In this document: piece after piece, positions 24,632 through 57,900 of the stretch | How the letters are laid out: every line of letters begins with the position of its first letter | Position numbering within the stretch: the stretch's first letter is position 1 | Source: Xiphias gladius | Taxonomy: Eukaryota > Chordata > Actinopteri > Istiophoriformes > Xiphiidae | Direction of reading: 5' to 3' | Length of the DNA: 64,000 nucleotides | NCBI RefSeq assembly: GCF_016859285.1 | Contig: NC_053418.1 | Location: forward strand, 20,766,829-20,830,828 | The notes under the pieces: model-generated | What the model was told of the DNA's origin: nothing | What the model saw: the letters and a program-made list of their open reading frames with translations, nothing else | Databases searched by the model: none | Made by a program: the position numbers and the translations under genes

Positions 24632-27060
24632 GAAAAGATAGTTAATATTGTTTCGAAGCCATAGAGATCACTGATAGGTGAAAATTTCCAATTTATATGC
24701 AATTGAAAATTCCAAAAATATTTTAATCTACATTATGAACTCTCGTTCAACCCTTAAACTATTTTCAAAAAGTTCACCCAGCAGATTCACTCAGTAATCC
24801 GGCCTCTCCAAGCTACTATAAACTACTAGCTTGACGAGAGGAAAAAGTGAAAATCCCAAAGTCTAATTTGTGCGCTTTTTTTTTAGTTTCCCTGTTTTCA
24901 CAGTGCTAAATGAGAACAAATCTTACATCTCACTTGGCAGTTCTTTTGCTAAATAAAGTGATTTGAATTTACTGAAAATTGAGCTTTACTGCCATGTAAC
25001 TGACATATAAAATCCAAAATATACGTATGAATTAATCAGAAAACTACCTGGTCTCAGAGCAGATCAGATCCCTTCGGTGTGATTCAATGCAGTTAGGGTG
25101 CTGCTATGCTGACCAGGAGCGCAAGGACACATCGATCCTGATCTCTAAGGGGAACCAAACTCTCAACAGCCTTTAAATATTAAACCTGCAGAGATGGAGT
25201 TTCACCAGGTACTGGCTTAAACCCCACAGAGCCCGCTGGTAAAAAGATGCCCCAAACAGTCCTCAGGTTTCCCGTGTGTAAGATAGAGATTGTAACTAGA
25301 TGCTGTCTCGTACACACAGGCACACGCATATACTTCATACTACACACACTCATTTCAAATCAGTCTGTCCTGTTTCTGTTTGTTTACCTCGCATTTTCCT
25401 CAACTATTTGGGTGAAGGGAATGAGCCTGGAATATGTCACCTACACCCAGGTGAACTGCACTGACGAGTATTAGGAAATTATCTCCATGCAGGATTGCTG
25501 CATGGAGATGATCTGGTTTAATGAAAGGACATATTTGCTACAGTGCTGTGTCCGTAAACTGTACCTCCTATAGAAATAATTGATGGAAAAAAAAAAAAAT
25601 TTCATGGTGGTAAAGGTATTGCACTCTCTTTCCCTGTTGTTCTTGGCAAAGCCCTTCTATGAGGATGTCCTTTCTATTTTCGAACAAGATACTCATTTGG
25701 AACATTGGGACCGCATCTTAAGCATCACCTTGCTTGACAATATATCCACCCATGATGCCACTTTAATGAAAATGCAGCTTTGCCTCCGCCTTCCTTTTTC
25801 ACAATCCAAACCCTGCCCTGACTATATTCCACTGTGTTTGTATAATGTCACTTTGTTAAATACTACAACTTCAACAATTAAAAAAAATAGAGCCATTAAA
25901 CACATCTGCACTATTCACAACAGAGACAAATTGCCTTTCAGTGCAGAAAGTTTTGATGGACTTTACCCAGGGCCTATGAAGTCTTGATTGTTTAGACAGC
26001 TACTTACAGTGCGATGAATGTGTTAAAATAATGCCATGATCAGCCAAATGTGTCTTTACCCTGGCCCTAGATGTCTTGTCGTGACAACATGCCACACCTT
26101 AAAAAAACTCATTACCACATCGCACCAAAGGTGGACTCTTTTGGGGGATGTTGAGGTGGTCCTTATTCAGTTGGGCCTACAGGTACCATAATGCTGAGGT
26201 ATACAGGAACATACTGATCAGAGGTTCCATAGATAGATACACAATGAATCGTGGATTCATTTGATGAGGTTTTGTTGAACTTAACCTCCTGATAACATTT
26301 TTGCAAGAGGAGAGATAACAGCAAAAGAGAGATAGACATCATTCTGTCTACTGGCAAATGAAACAGCAGTAACATCAAACTTTTTCTTTTGCTGTGGACA
26401 CAACTGGATCCCGGCAGTGAATACATTACCTGTGTGGAACAGAGGAAGAAACCTGCGTATGTGTCCACAGAGCCTTAAACATCACTGAAATTCAAGTCTT
26501 GGTTTATTTACACTGGGCTTCCAACAAACACATGCACAGAAGCATAGAGGCCACAGATACCAAGTGATGGAGCAATACTTTAATTATGCTAAAAGTGGTT
26601 AGTTAGCGGAATGATCGATAATCACGTGCAGGGGAGCCTATATTAATTAAAAGACACGATCATTTTACTATATAAACTTTTAAATATAATATTGAAATGT
26701 CTAAGTGTTGAGGGAACAACAAAATCACAGTCCATCTTTAAAATATAAAGCTTAAGAAACGTAAAGATAATAGAATAGATAAGAACAGCGACCGAAAATA
26801 AATATTAGAATAAATCAATTTCTAAGGAATACTGCAGAAAAACCCCACAAGAAATACAAAAATATGTAAGTACAATAAAGTGAGTCATCATAACACTGCT
26901 CCCAAAGTACAAGACGTACTCTAGGTGTATATATTAGTGATTTTACACGTAATCCCCATTTTGATGAAAGATCACTACCTGGCACTTGGTCAGCATGTGT
27001 GCCAATAGGCAGCATGCCTGTTGAAAGCCTGTTGCAAGCCCGCTGGAGCAACTGTTACGA
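24632..27060. other. Intergenic region, no gene supported
   Basis: AT-rich DNA between the kinesin locus and anxa1. A 135-codon plus-strand open frame at 25580-25987 has no recognisable domain and no splice or promoter context. The 5' end of the kinesin gene could extend into the first part. Confidence 0.4.
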
Positions 27061-27124
27061 GGTCTTACGCACGACGTTGCGTTGTGGACAGAGATCCGTT
27101 GCGCTTCTGCTGTGGCAAGCAGCG

Positions 27125-27266
27125 GTTCAATCCAATGGCAGCTGTGTAAGGGGAGTGTGGGCTGGTTACTAGGTGGGGTTTATTATGGGTATAAATACGC
27201 TCTCTCTGTCGCGACCGCACTCCTGGAATCTCAGTCAGACTCACTTCTTCCCTACAAGGCCACGCG
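27125..27266 (+). promoter_or_regulatory. anxa1: anxa1 promoter and noncoding exon 1
   Basis: A CCAAT box lies near 27131-27136 and a TATA box (TATAAATA) at 27190-27197, so transcription should start near 27220. The noncoding exon ends at CACGCG|GTAAGT (27266/27267). The next exon starts at 27864, 21 nt before the ATG, leaving an intron of about 600 nt. Confidence 0.7.
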
Positions 27267-27884
27267 GTAAGTCGCCTAAATCTAAAGTCCGTTGTCCAGC
27301 TGTTAGTGTGAGCGTTCGGTGAAATCAGGTGCGAGATGTGATGGCTCTAAGTTTTCTCTCCCTCAGCTTAGTGATGCAACCCAGGAGGGTGTGGCTGGGG
27401 GGGGAAAAGCAGCGATACTTGTCTTGGATTTACACATTTGGCACTGAGGAGTTGAGGTGGTTTAATTATGCAGCAGAGTTTTCACTCAGTATCAATATTA
27501 ACACATCAGAGGAGCCTGGCTCTATCCTCTAGCCTACAATAAACTGCGTATCCGACTCAGAGTTGAACGTGGGTGTGGCCAGGAAGTCTCCACATACTTG
27601 CCATTATGGAAAACCACCAAATACAAATCTACAGTAAAGATGCAGAGTTTTTGCTCTCTAGGAGTGGATGAAGGAGAAATATTCTTTCTTCTGCTAACTT
27701 GTTTCATAAATGAGAACTTTACTCTCAATAAAAGAGTGATCATTTCTTCTTTGAATAACATCCACAGTGTGCTCATTTATTTTAGCTTTAGCTCCTCCAC
27801 TCTACTCCTCTTTGTATCACATCAGTGCTGACAGTTCTCTTCTGCTGCTCTCTCCCCCTACAGACCGACTCCAGCAGTCCAACC

Positions 27885-30800
27885 ATGTCTTTGATACAAG
27901 CCTTCTTGAAGCAGACAATCTATCTGGGCTTGCCCGATGACTCAGTACGTAACCTTGTGGGTCTGTTCCAGTTGCTAAGGCCAACCACCCTGTTTTTTCC
28001 TTCTTTTTTTTTTTCATCCTGTGGTATGTTCCAGTGGAAAAAAATTATCACGCAGAGTTTAGAGCGAGGGAAGCGGAGAAGTTTAGAAGATAGTGAGGGA
28101 AGAGAATGAATGAGTGGGATCTTAAATGGTGGATAGAGGGAAGGAAAAAGGAGTGGAGCAGAGCAGAAAGATAAGATTAGGACTATTATTAAAGAGAGAG
28201 GGAGTCTGGGTGGAAAAGATTATAGGCAATGAGAAAGATGACCATACAAACTCTTGTGAGTGTGTGACGTAAGAAACAGGAACTGGCACCCCTCCCTTTA
28301 CAAACTCTGCAAACACAATGCTACTTCTACTCTCCCTGGTTTCTCAATGTGAAGTAAGGGAAAGTTGCATAAAGGCATGCAGACTGATTTCAGTCTGTGC
28401 CTCTTCTCTTCTTTTATTGTTCAGGTCAGTCCAACACTGGCGTGCAGAGGCATTTTAAAGCGCACCTTCGTGGTATAGGGGCAGAGACGCAGGGCAGTGC
28501 CCACAGGCGTTTGTTTTTTTTTTTTTTTTTTTCTTTTTCTATTTTCTTTTGTATGTCTATTTTACAACCCACCTCGTGCACACCACTAAATAGAAGTCAA
28601 GTATTTACAAAACGTACAAATATCTCTGTTGTGTCGCTCAGGTCCTAAAAAACGAAGGAACGGTGACCGCAGCAACCAATTTCTGCCCAGGCGGAGATGC
28701 AGGAGTCTTGGATAAGGCCATCAAGGCGAAAGGTGAACTTAAAAAAATGTACACATGGAGTATTTGGAGCCTGTGTGAACATGTTCTGGCTTTACAATGT
28801 GTCTTTACTTCAAGTATGAAGGGCTAGCCTTTGTGGTAAGAACCTTAACACCCTCTGGTGGCAATCATGCATCATTACTCCAAAAATTGCAGTTGACTGT
28901 GGTAGAAAGTTGCCTCACATCTTTGTGTGGGCCTTTACACTGGAGAACAGATACTATAAGGGTTAAGATCTCAGCTGAATTGAATATTTGTCTCTGTCAT
29001 ACAGATGCAGAATGATCATGATTATATCCAATATCCTGTCATTTCTGCAGGTGTAGATGAGAATACCATTATTGAAATTCTGGTGAAAAGGAGCAACGAG
29101 CAGAGACAGCAGATCAAAGAGGCTTACCAGCAGGCCTGTGGCAAGGTATTGAGAACTACACAAAAATGTTCATAGCAAGAATGTGGTACACATTTTACAT
29201 TTTGTTTCAAAGTAGTTATGCACATGATCACATGCTCTCAAACACTTACGTTTACAACATCGGTTGTTCCCTCGTAGCCTCTGGAACCAGCGTTGAAGAG
29301 CGCTCTGAAGGGAGATCTGGAGGATGTGGTGTTGGCTCTGCTGAAAACACCGGCGCAGTACGATGCCCAGCAGCTGAAACTGGCTATGAAGGTGCACAAA
29401 CACACAAATGCAGTCTCACTTAAAATGAACATTTATATAAACATGAAAAATACTCGAGCCTTTAGAAACCAAGGACACTGGAACATATCTATGGTGAATG
29501 TTTCGATCTCACTTTTTTTTTTTTTTTTTTGTGCATAATGAAATTCACCCACTTCCACATATTCACATATTATTTTCTTAACAGTGGGAACAAGGTGTGT
29601 TTTTGTTTGAATTAGACCAGTGGAGAATAAGCTGTTTTTCTCTGTATCAAACTATCTATCCATGCATCCATGTCTCAGGGTCTGGGCACAGATGAGAACA
29701 CCCTGATAGAGATTTTGGCGTCACGGACCAACAGACAGATCCTGGATATAAAGACAGCCTACAAGGAGGGTGTGTAGCAACAAATTTTAAGCAACAAGCC
29801 TCAGTTTCATCAAGCTAGTGTTTGGAAATAGAAGTGATAGAACAGGTGACAGTGGAAAATTACAGCCTCGGGAATATGAGAGAAGGTTTACGCATCAGAA
29901 ATGGACTTGCTGAAACACAATTTGCTCATTCTGAACATTAATTTTGTATCTTCCTATTTTGCCTTCTTCACTAAGAATACAAGAAGGACCTGGAGGACGA
30001 CATCAGGTCCGACACTAGTGGAGACTTCAGGGCTGCCCTCCTTGCACTCTGCAAGGTAATTGTGTGTGTTTGCTTTCTGTCCCATTACTGTGGGTTTCCT
30101 TCCTTACTTGTTCCAGGATTTTTAATACACATTTACCACAGACAATTATTCAGTCACAAACATAACACTCCCTGGAGTGGTAGTGGTTTATAAACATAAA
30201 CCATCTCCCTACCTCAATACACACATATATGCTAACAAAATTGAGCCTATTGTGGCATTATATTTGGGCATCTTACAAGGGGAAATGCACAGGACAAACT
30301 CATAGGCTGAACATAAATTCCAGTTTGAATTAAGTCAAAAGCTGCATTTTGTTTAATGAGTGAGCTGTAGAATATCTGCTTTAATCTATCTGGTGGGTAA
30401 ATTAATTTCATTGTCTTATTTTCTTTGTTTGTTCTGCTTTTTAAACCTTGTCAACTTTCTTTTCGATCTGTGTGATAGATCTTTATTTATTAGGCAATAT
30501 CATATTTCTTGCCTATGCCAATATTTAGTTCTCATGTGCAAAAAATGTGTGATTGAATTGTTAAGATTTCCAGCGTCCAGCACATATTATATGATAGAAG
30601 CACCACATTTGAATATAAACGAGGACTGCTCTGAAATAGGGAGATGATATCACAGGTCCTATCTTAGGTATACAAACAGAGAAACCAGTTTCCTAATTGA
30701 CTTGCACATCATAAATCTCTTGCATCTATCTATCATTATCCCGCTCCATTCGCAGCAAGATGCTGCCTATGAAGGTTTGCTTCATTATCAATCAGGCTTG

Positions 30801-31937
30801 CACAGCAGTAAATTTAGATTTTTCAAGAATCTTTTGCTTTGAAAAATAAGCGACAGTGTGTCACACAGCAAACTGAAGTACAGCAAGTATAGTGCCTGGG
30901 TCATCCCAAACCCTCCCTTTGCTATCCCTCTACTATCTTAAAGGGATACTGAACTGTGTTTAGTCGGGTTCAATACAATGAAGTTGCTCTGTCTGTTTAT
31001 CACAGGCCGGTAGGACTGAAGGAGTTTCTGAGCAGCTGGTTGACAGTGATGCCAGGGCTCTGTACGAGGCTGGCGAGGGGAGGAAGGGCAAAGACTGCTC
31101 CATCTTCATTGAAATCCTCACCACCAGAAGTGCCCTTCATCTCCGCCAAGGTTAGCTGGCTGACTGCCTTATTTAGTAATATCTTACTAGTTCCTGTGTG
31201 GTCCTTTCAGATCTAACAGCCTTCCACTATGTCCTCTCCTTCAGTATTTGAGAGGTACTCAAAGTACAGCAAAGTGGACGTGGCCAAGGCTATCGACCTG
31301 GAAATGAAAGGAGATATTGAAAACTGTCTCACTGCAATAGGTAAAGGCAAAAACCTCTACTCTAATTCAAATACCTAAACATTCATCCAGTGATTTATGC
31401 ACAAACTTGATTTAAACTTGAACCTTTTTTTTTTTTTTTTTTTTAAATAACCATAGTGAAGTGTGCTGGAAGTAGGCCTGCATTCTTTGCTGAGAAGCTC
31501 TACTTGGCCATGAAGGTACAGTATGTTTAGGCCACTTTTACAAAATAAACTAAAAAATGCATGCAGGATGCTGTGCCTGCTGCCCCAGGCTTTCCCTGAC
31601 TGTCTCTTTTCTGACTGACTCTGCCCATTAGGGCAAAGGTACCCGCAAAAACATCCTGACCCGCATCATGGTGAGCCGCTCTGAAATTGACTTGAAACAG
31701 ATCAAGGAGGAGTACAAGAAAAACTACAACAAAACACTCTACCTTGATATTTTGGTGAGAAAACATCTTACCACAGATAATGACAATACACCCTTCCTCC
31801 ATACATAAGACAAATCACAAAACAAGATACAAAGGGGAACAGTTTAAAGATTTACTGACCATTTTTTTTTCTTTCAGGATGACACTAAAGGAGACTATGA
31901 GAAGATTCTGCTTGCTCTCTGTGGGGGGGAAAACTAG
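27885..31937 (+). CDS. anxa1: Annexin A1, complete
   Basis: Calcium-dependent phospholipid-binding protein acting at the inner face of membranes and, when released, in anti-inflammatory signalling. Coding exons: 27885-27944, 28642-28732, 29051-29145, 29278-29391, 29679-29769, 29976-30055, 31006-31150, 31245-31340, 31457-31515, 31632-31754 and 31878-31937. All are in phase and encode 337 residues. The N-terminal helix [10 protein letters not shown] resembles the ANXA1 leader (FLKQ conserved). Four annexin repeats follow: [40 protein letters not shown] and [19 protein letters not shown]. The end [17 protein letters not shown] is nearly that of mammalian ANXA1. The type II calcium loops GVDE and GLGT are present. 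Fish carry several anxa1 copies; which copy this is cannot be told beyond its synteny with aldh1a1 and cyp1d1. The 145-nt exon replaces two exons of the usual annexin structure. Confidence 0.96.
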
Positions 31938-32373
31938 TAGCCATTCAATGGTATCAAAGCTCATACAACAAAAGATCCGCCCCATGTGCAGTGGTGGAAA
32001 AATGACTTATAGTCTCTTGACACATATTGTGCCTTAGGCTCTTGTGACAAGACTGTCTTTTCTCTTTGTTTCTGTCATTTAGAAGATATTAACAGCAATG
32101 CGCCAAGTTTAACATGGAACCAGCACTGCTTCAGCAGATATATTCTGTCCAAGTTATTCCTTTTCTTCCAACACTCTTAACCCAACGCACGTATGAGCCA
32201 TGACAGATTTACTCTTACAGTTATTAGATTCTCCCATGTGGTACTTGAACGGAAGCTTAAGTCAGCAATCACCTTGCAGCTGCAAACAGATGTACACTGT
32301 ACAGTCTATGATGTAGACTGTACTCCCCTATTCAGTAGCAGAAGTCACCCTGAAGGAGCTTGGATATTTTGCA

Positions 32374-32379
32374 AATAAA
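32374..32379 (+). terminator. anxa1: anxa1 polyadenylation signal
   Basis: AATAAA about 440 nt after the stop codon, followed by a T-rich stretch. It gives a 3' UTR of normal length. Confidence 0.7.
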
Positions 32380-32759
32380 ACCTTTTTGTATCAAGGCCTA
32401 TTTTTGCCATCTCTTTTCTATTAACCTCACATTATGTTACACTGTGCACGTACAGTACATATCAGACAGACATAACCCAACCGGCTATAGGATGAACAAT
32501 GTATAGTAAGATTGTATAAGTTCTATAATCTTTAATATTCTCAGATTTTTTTGCAAGTCTTCATGAGGCATAGACAATCTCATTTATGGCACATTACACT
32601 GTAGGGTTGCCAGGTTGGGTAATAAAATATATCTTCTAGGTGTGTCTTATTATTATTATTAAATAAAGTATTGAAGGTCTAATAAATGAAACATGTTGAA
32701 CTGGGTCTTTTACAATGAAAGGAAAACAGACACCCTCTCTGCCTACTTGGTTTGCCATC

Positions 32760-33527
32760 CGCGGAAGAGGGATTGCTGTCACAGAACCTGGCAACCTCTT
32801 AGCTCATTCAGACCACAACTGTACGTAAACGAGCGGAGCTCCCTCCCCGGTTAGCGATCGCTAGGCTAACCAACTTTCTCTCTCAGTATGTGTTAAGATT
32901 TCTCTCATAACAGATACGGAACTATTTTTCTCATTGCAACAACCCCAAGTAATCATGACATGCTGAACAAATGTGTCTTAAAGCTGCTCGTTTACTAGGC
33001 TTAGCACGACAGCAAGCTAGCTAGCAAGCGGTAGCTAGTCAGACAGTGTGGAAACAAACTTAACTATTATACCTGTCAGTAAAATGTCAGCGATGCAAAG
33101 TCACGTTTGTGTTTAAGAATATACGAATTACATGATGAAATCCAATGTAGTCATCACAGTATTGAACATGTTTATGTACATAAGGCGTTTGACTTTGAGG
33201 GGGCTAACGTTAGCCAGGTTAACGTTACTGGCTACTTACCAGGGTAGAGAAGTGGTTAAAACTGCCGTAAAGACACATCCTTTAAAGGCTGCCTGCGGGA
33301 GCTGTGAAAGTCTTTAGCCACCCCGTAGCTGCTTCTTATCCACATCATTGTAAGTTTAACATCAATAACCCCGAACCTCACACGTCTTTTCATTTCAGGT
33401 CAATCAGTTCATCTGGGTCAGCTTGTCCATTTAAAGTACTCCCCTTTAATCAGAATGATGACAGTGACCTGACCAATGGACCACTGGAGGGTCTGCTCAG
33501 TGAGAGGGTCACGTTTTGAAGTAGATC
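32760..33527 (+). promoter_or_regulatory. mfsd3: mfsd3 upstream region with clustered GCTAAC/GCTAGC palindromes
   Basis: The 1.1-kb gap between anxa1 and mfsd3 carries several palindromic words. GTTAGCGATCGCTAGGCTAAC is at about 32851-32871, AGCTAGCTAGC near 33015, the perfect 12-mer GCTAACGTTAGC at 33203-33214, and GGTTAACGTTACTGG follows. A possible 5' UTR acceptor (TTTCAG) ends at 33398. The exact transcription start and any 5' UTR intron are undetermined. Confidence 0.45.
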
Positions 33528-54450
<20,923 letters not shown>

Positions 54451-54973
54451 GACTGGGAACAGGGTGTAAGGTCCTGATACGGAGGTGTCTGCAGGTGCTG
54501 AAGAAGTGTTGAAATATTTTGAGCCTGACTACCAGTGTACAGACACCTCAAACTCTGAATCCCGTTAGATATAACAGTCATGACTTCAGCCAATCGTTTC
54601 AGTATAGAAGATGTTGAATAAGTTGACTTTGATTCATCTGAGCCATTTCAGTGTTTTAATAAGCCAGCAATAAGAGCTGTAGCCAAAAGCAATATCGCTA
54701 CTGTGTGACGCTTGTTCTATCATACTGTACTGTATATAAATATGTTAGTCATTCTCCTGAGTTGTATGGTTTACAGTTCTAAATGAATGCATCCCCGCTA
54801 CCTCGTATCAGCACTGTATGGTACGATGCACAAGAGGCGAATGCAGAGTAACTGCAAAAAGTAGAGTATACACTCATTCACATTGAATAGTTTCAACACA
54901 TACACCATGTTACCTAGGCTACAGCAGTCTCAGTTCTTCAATCAAAGGATCAGACTCATTAATGAACTCTGAA

Positions 54974-54994
54974 AATAAATCTGTTCTCAATAAA
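54974..54994 (+). terminator. mfsd3: mfsd3 polyadenylation signals
   Basis: Two AATAAA hexamers at 54974-54979 and 54989-54994, about 530 nt after the stop codon. Confidence 0.65.
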
Positions 54995-57900
54995 ACTTGA
55001 AAGACCAGTACCACTGGTAAATTGCAGTTGCTGATAAAATTGTATGAACTTTGTGTTTTATGTTACACAAAATGTCTAAAGTATGTACTATAAAATATAC
55101 TGTAACTCTCAATGGTACTGTATACTATAAAAGATAATTTTCTCAATAATATATGAAAGAAACAGCAGCATAGCATGTTTCTTTTTTTCACCAGGCTCTG
55201 GTAGAATAAAATGAAATCCTCTATGCAGGTGAATGTAATAATAGAAATTCTTAAAATTGAAAAGTCTTAAAATTGATAATAGTGCCAAAGGGGAAACAGG
55301 CAGGTAAGACAAAGACAGCTTGCTTTGAATAAAGGCAGTAATCTCAGCAAATTTAGCAAAACAGAATAGCTAGTCACCTGCTTTCACCCACATAATAAAT
55401 AAGGGGATGCCATACCAAATCAACCAATTACTGGTTTATCCACTCGTTGCAAAGCACATCTCTTGTCCCTTAACTACTGTGAGATTTACACAAAAATAAA
55501 GCTGCTGAGTGAAACCTGCATTCTGGACTTTTTTTGTTTGCCCTCTTGTCAGCAGATTGTACCACATTTTCTATCCCCAGGGGAGAGGTCCTGTGTGGTC
55601 TTTGAGGACTCTCCCACCTTTGAAAAATCCACCGTGGTTTAGCTCTGAGCAGTGTCTCTCTGCAGTGTACTGGCTGAGGGCTACAGGAGTGAATAGGGCC
55701 CGTGTCACAGGATCCACAACCCTTACAGCTCTAATGATACAACAAATGCTGTGAAGGAGGATTAGGCCAGCTTACATGGCCCCTCAATACACCTCCACTT
55801 TACACTTTCTCACCCGGCCTCATTATCTGGGCGTACTGTTTTTGTAGTGGGATCGGCAATGCAGGGATAGAGAGGGAGGGTTTGAGGAGAGAGGCTTATG
55901 TTTGATCCACTCGCCATTCTCAGAAAAGAGCGAGCGTCGAAAGAGACAGGCCTGTTTAGTTTGGTTTCTTTTGAAAAGTCACACGAAACCACAAGCCCAT
56001 CTAAACTTTTGAGTGCCTTGTGTAAGAGAGGAGGGTTTGTTTTTCTTTACAGCTTTCTCAGCAGAATGAGATCCTGTAAATCATCACAAAAAAAAACACC
56101 TCCTAACCAGAAATGCAGAATTACATTAGACTCTGCACAACCATCAAGATCATCGGCCTCCTCCAGTCAGGAATGAGCTTTTATTCATCTGCTTGCCATT
56201 TGGGATGGTTGAGGAAACTTTTAACTGCTCCAAAAGCTTGTTTACATTCATGCTATGCAATGCTGAATTTTTTGTTTGTGATTTTGACTGAATATGTGGT
56301 AGGAGTGAACCAAGGAAAAGGGAAACCTTAATGTTGGATGTGGATAAAACAATCTCACCTCTAGTTCCATTAAGTAGTTATTGTGTTACTTTTTTTTAAG
56401 CACTTAAAGGACTTCTTATCCGTGATAGCTTAAAAGAGATTGAAAGTTTGACTTGAACTTTCAACTGGGCAAGCAAAGTAGATCATGTAATACAATCAAA
56501 AACCCCAGAACAGCTGCTAAATGAACCTTATGGTGAGTTTGTTTTGTCAACTACTGTTTCCTAAGTAAAAAAATTGACATTTATTCTCAAACTCAAATGA
56601 GAAATGTGTCAACTGCAGGGACATCATTTGCGAGCTCAATTTTAAAGCCTGTGCAGACAAGAGAGTGAGGAAAAGTAGGTGGTACGTGGTCTGGATCCTA
56701 CAGTGCTGATGAGAGTGAGACCTCCCACTGCGGTTGCCAGATTGGCAAATACCCCCTGTGGAGATAGTGCCTGTCTCAGGGCCTCCATCCCTGCCATGGT
56801 TACAATTGCAGCCATAGATTGGTGGATTTGATGTGAGTGTTGCCTCACATCTCGACTGTTAACTTCGTCTAATAATAACAGTCATGGGAATTGCATAAGA
56901 CATGTTGCCAAGTGTGAGAGAAGCTGGCTCAGTTTATCAGGCATGTGCTGTACACACAAAGTGTACCTTACACGTACGAGTGTTATCATAGTGCACGGAC
57001 CAGGCAGTTATTCAGTGACTATGGCACTAATGTTTGTACATGTGTGAATTCCTGAGCTGTTATCATCAGAGTCAGATTCCCCAAATGGAAGGGTTAGGAA
57101 GGGTATTCTTTTATATCAACAGCTATTAAGTTTCAGTCATCAACAATTAGGCTGGGGCACAGGTCTGGTCGCATCACCAACTCTATACCCATATCACACA
57201 GGAGGCACAGCAAAAGGATAGGCCTGTTCATTCACCCTGTGCCAAGACTGATCTGCTAATCACAGCATCACAAGACGCACCACAATGACACCCAAACAAA
57301 AGGAAACACAGAAATAATAAGACAGATTTTATGAGCTACCAAGAATGGAGAGAGAGTTCACTGACAGTTACATCTCTCGCCCGGTAGAGTTACCCCTGGA
57401 GAGAGAGGAAGGGAGGGAGGTGAGGAGAGGCGATGGGAGGCAGAGAATGCAACATGTTTTAATCTCAGCAAACAAAGGTGTTGTATTGCTTTTTTTTCCC
57501 TCTTTTGTCTCTGAGCGCCCCGGGGGGAGAGAGGTGTTGGCTTTTTGCGCTGCTTTGTCCTGTGGCCGGCAGAATGGCCTTCTGGGAAACATGAGTGGGC
57601 AGGTGGAGGAGCGATGAGCAGCGTCAAGTGTCACAGTGTTTCCTCCACTGGTGTTTACTTTTTGTTTATTTGCAGAATGAGAGACATGGACACCTCTCTC
57701 TCTATCTCCCATGCTCAACTCCTCTCGTTCTTCCCACTTCTTTGTCCTTTGTCTTTGTTTTCCTCCCCTGTTTTCTAAGCTAACTTCATCATCTGATCAC
57801 ATGAAGGCTCCACAAGTTTGTTTTTGGTTGTTATATGCTCTAGGACACTTTGTTAAAAAAAACACAGAGATTTGAGACTTCATTGTGATTTCTCTACGGA

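Noticed and set aside
25580-25987. 135-codon plus-strand open frame between the kinesin locus and anxa1
   Set aside because: No recognised domain, ordinary AT-rich composition, and no promoter or splice evidence; likely chance.
27339-27532. Short open frame starting in anxa1 intron 1
   Set aside because: It lies between a good noncoding exon donor and the coding exon acceptor, and has no annexin similarity.
33350-33398. 49-nt 5' UTR intron upstream of mfsd3 (ATT|GTAAGT ... TTTCAG)
   Set aside because: Both signals are good but the intron would be shorter than typical fish introns. A more distant donor is likelier, so it is not annotated.
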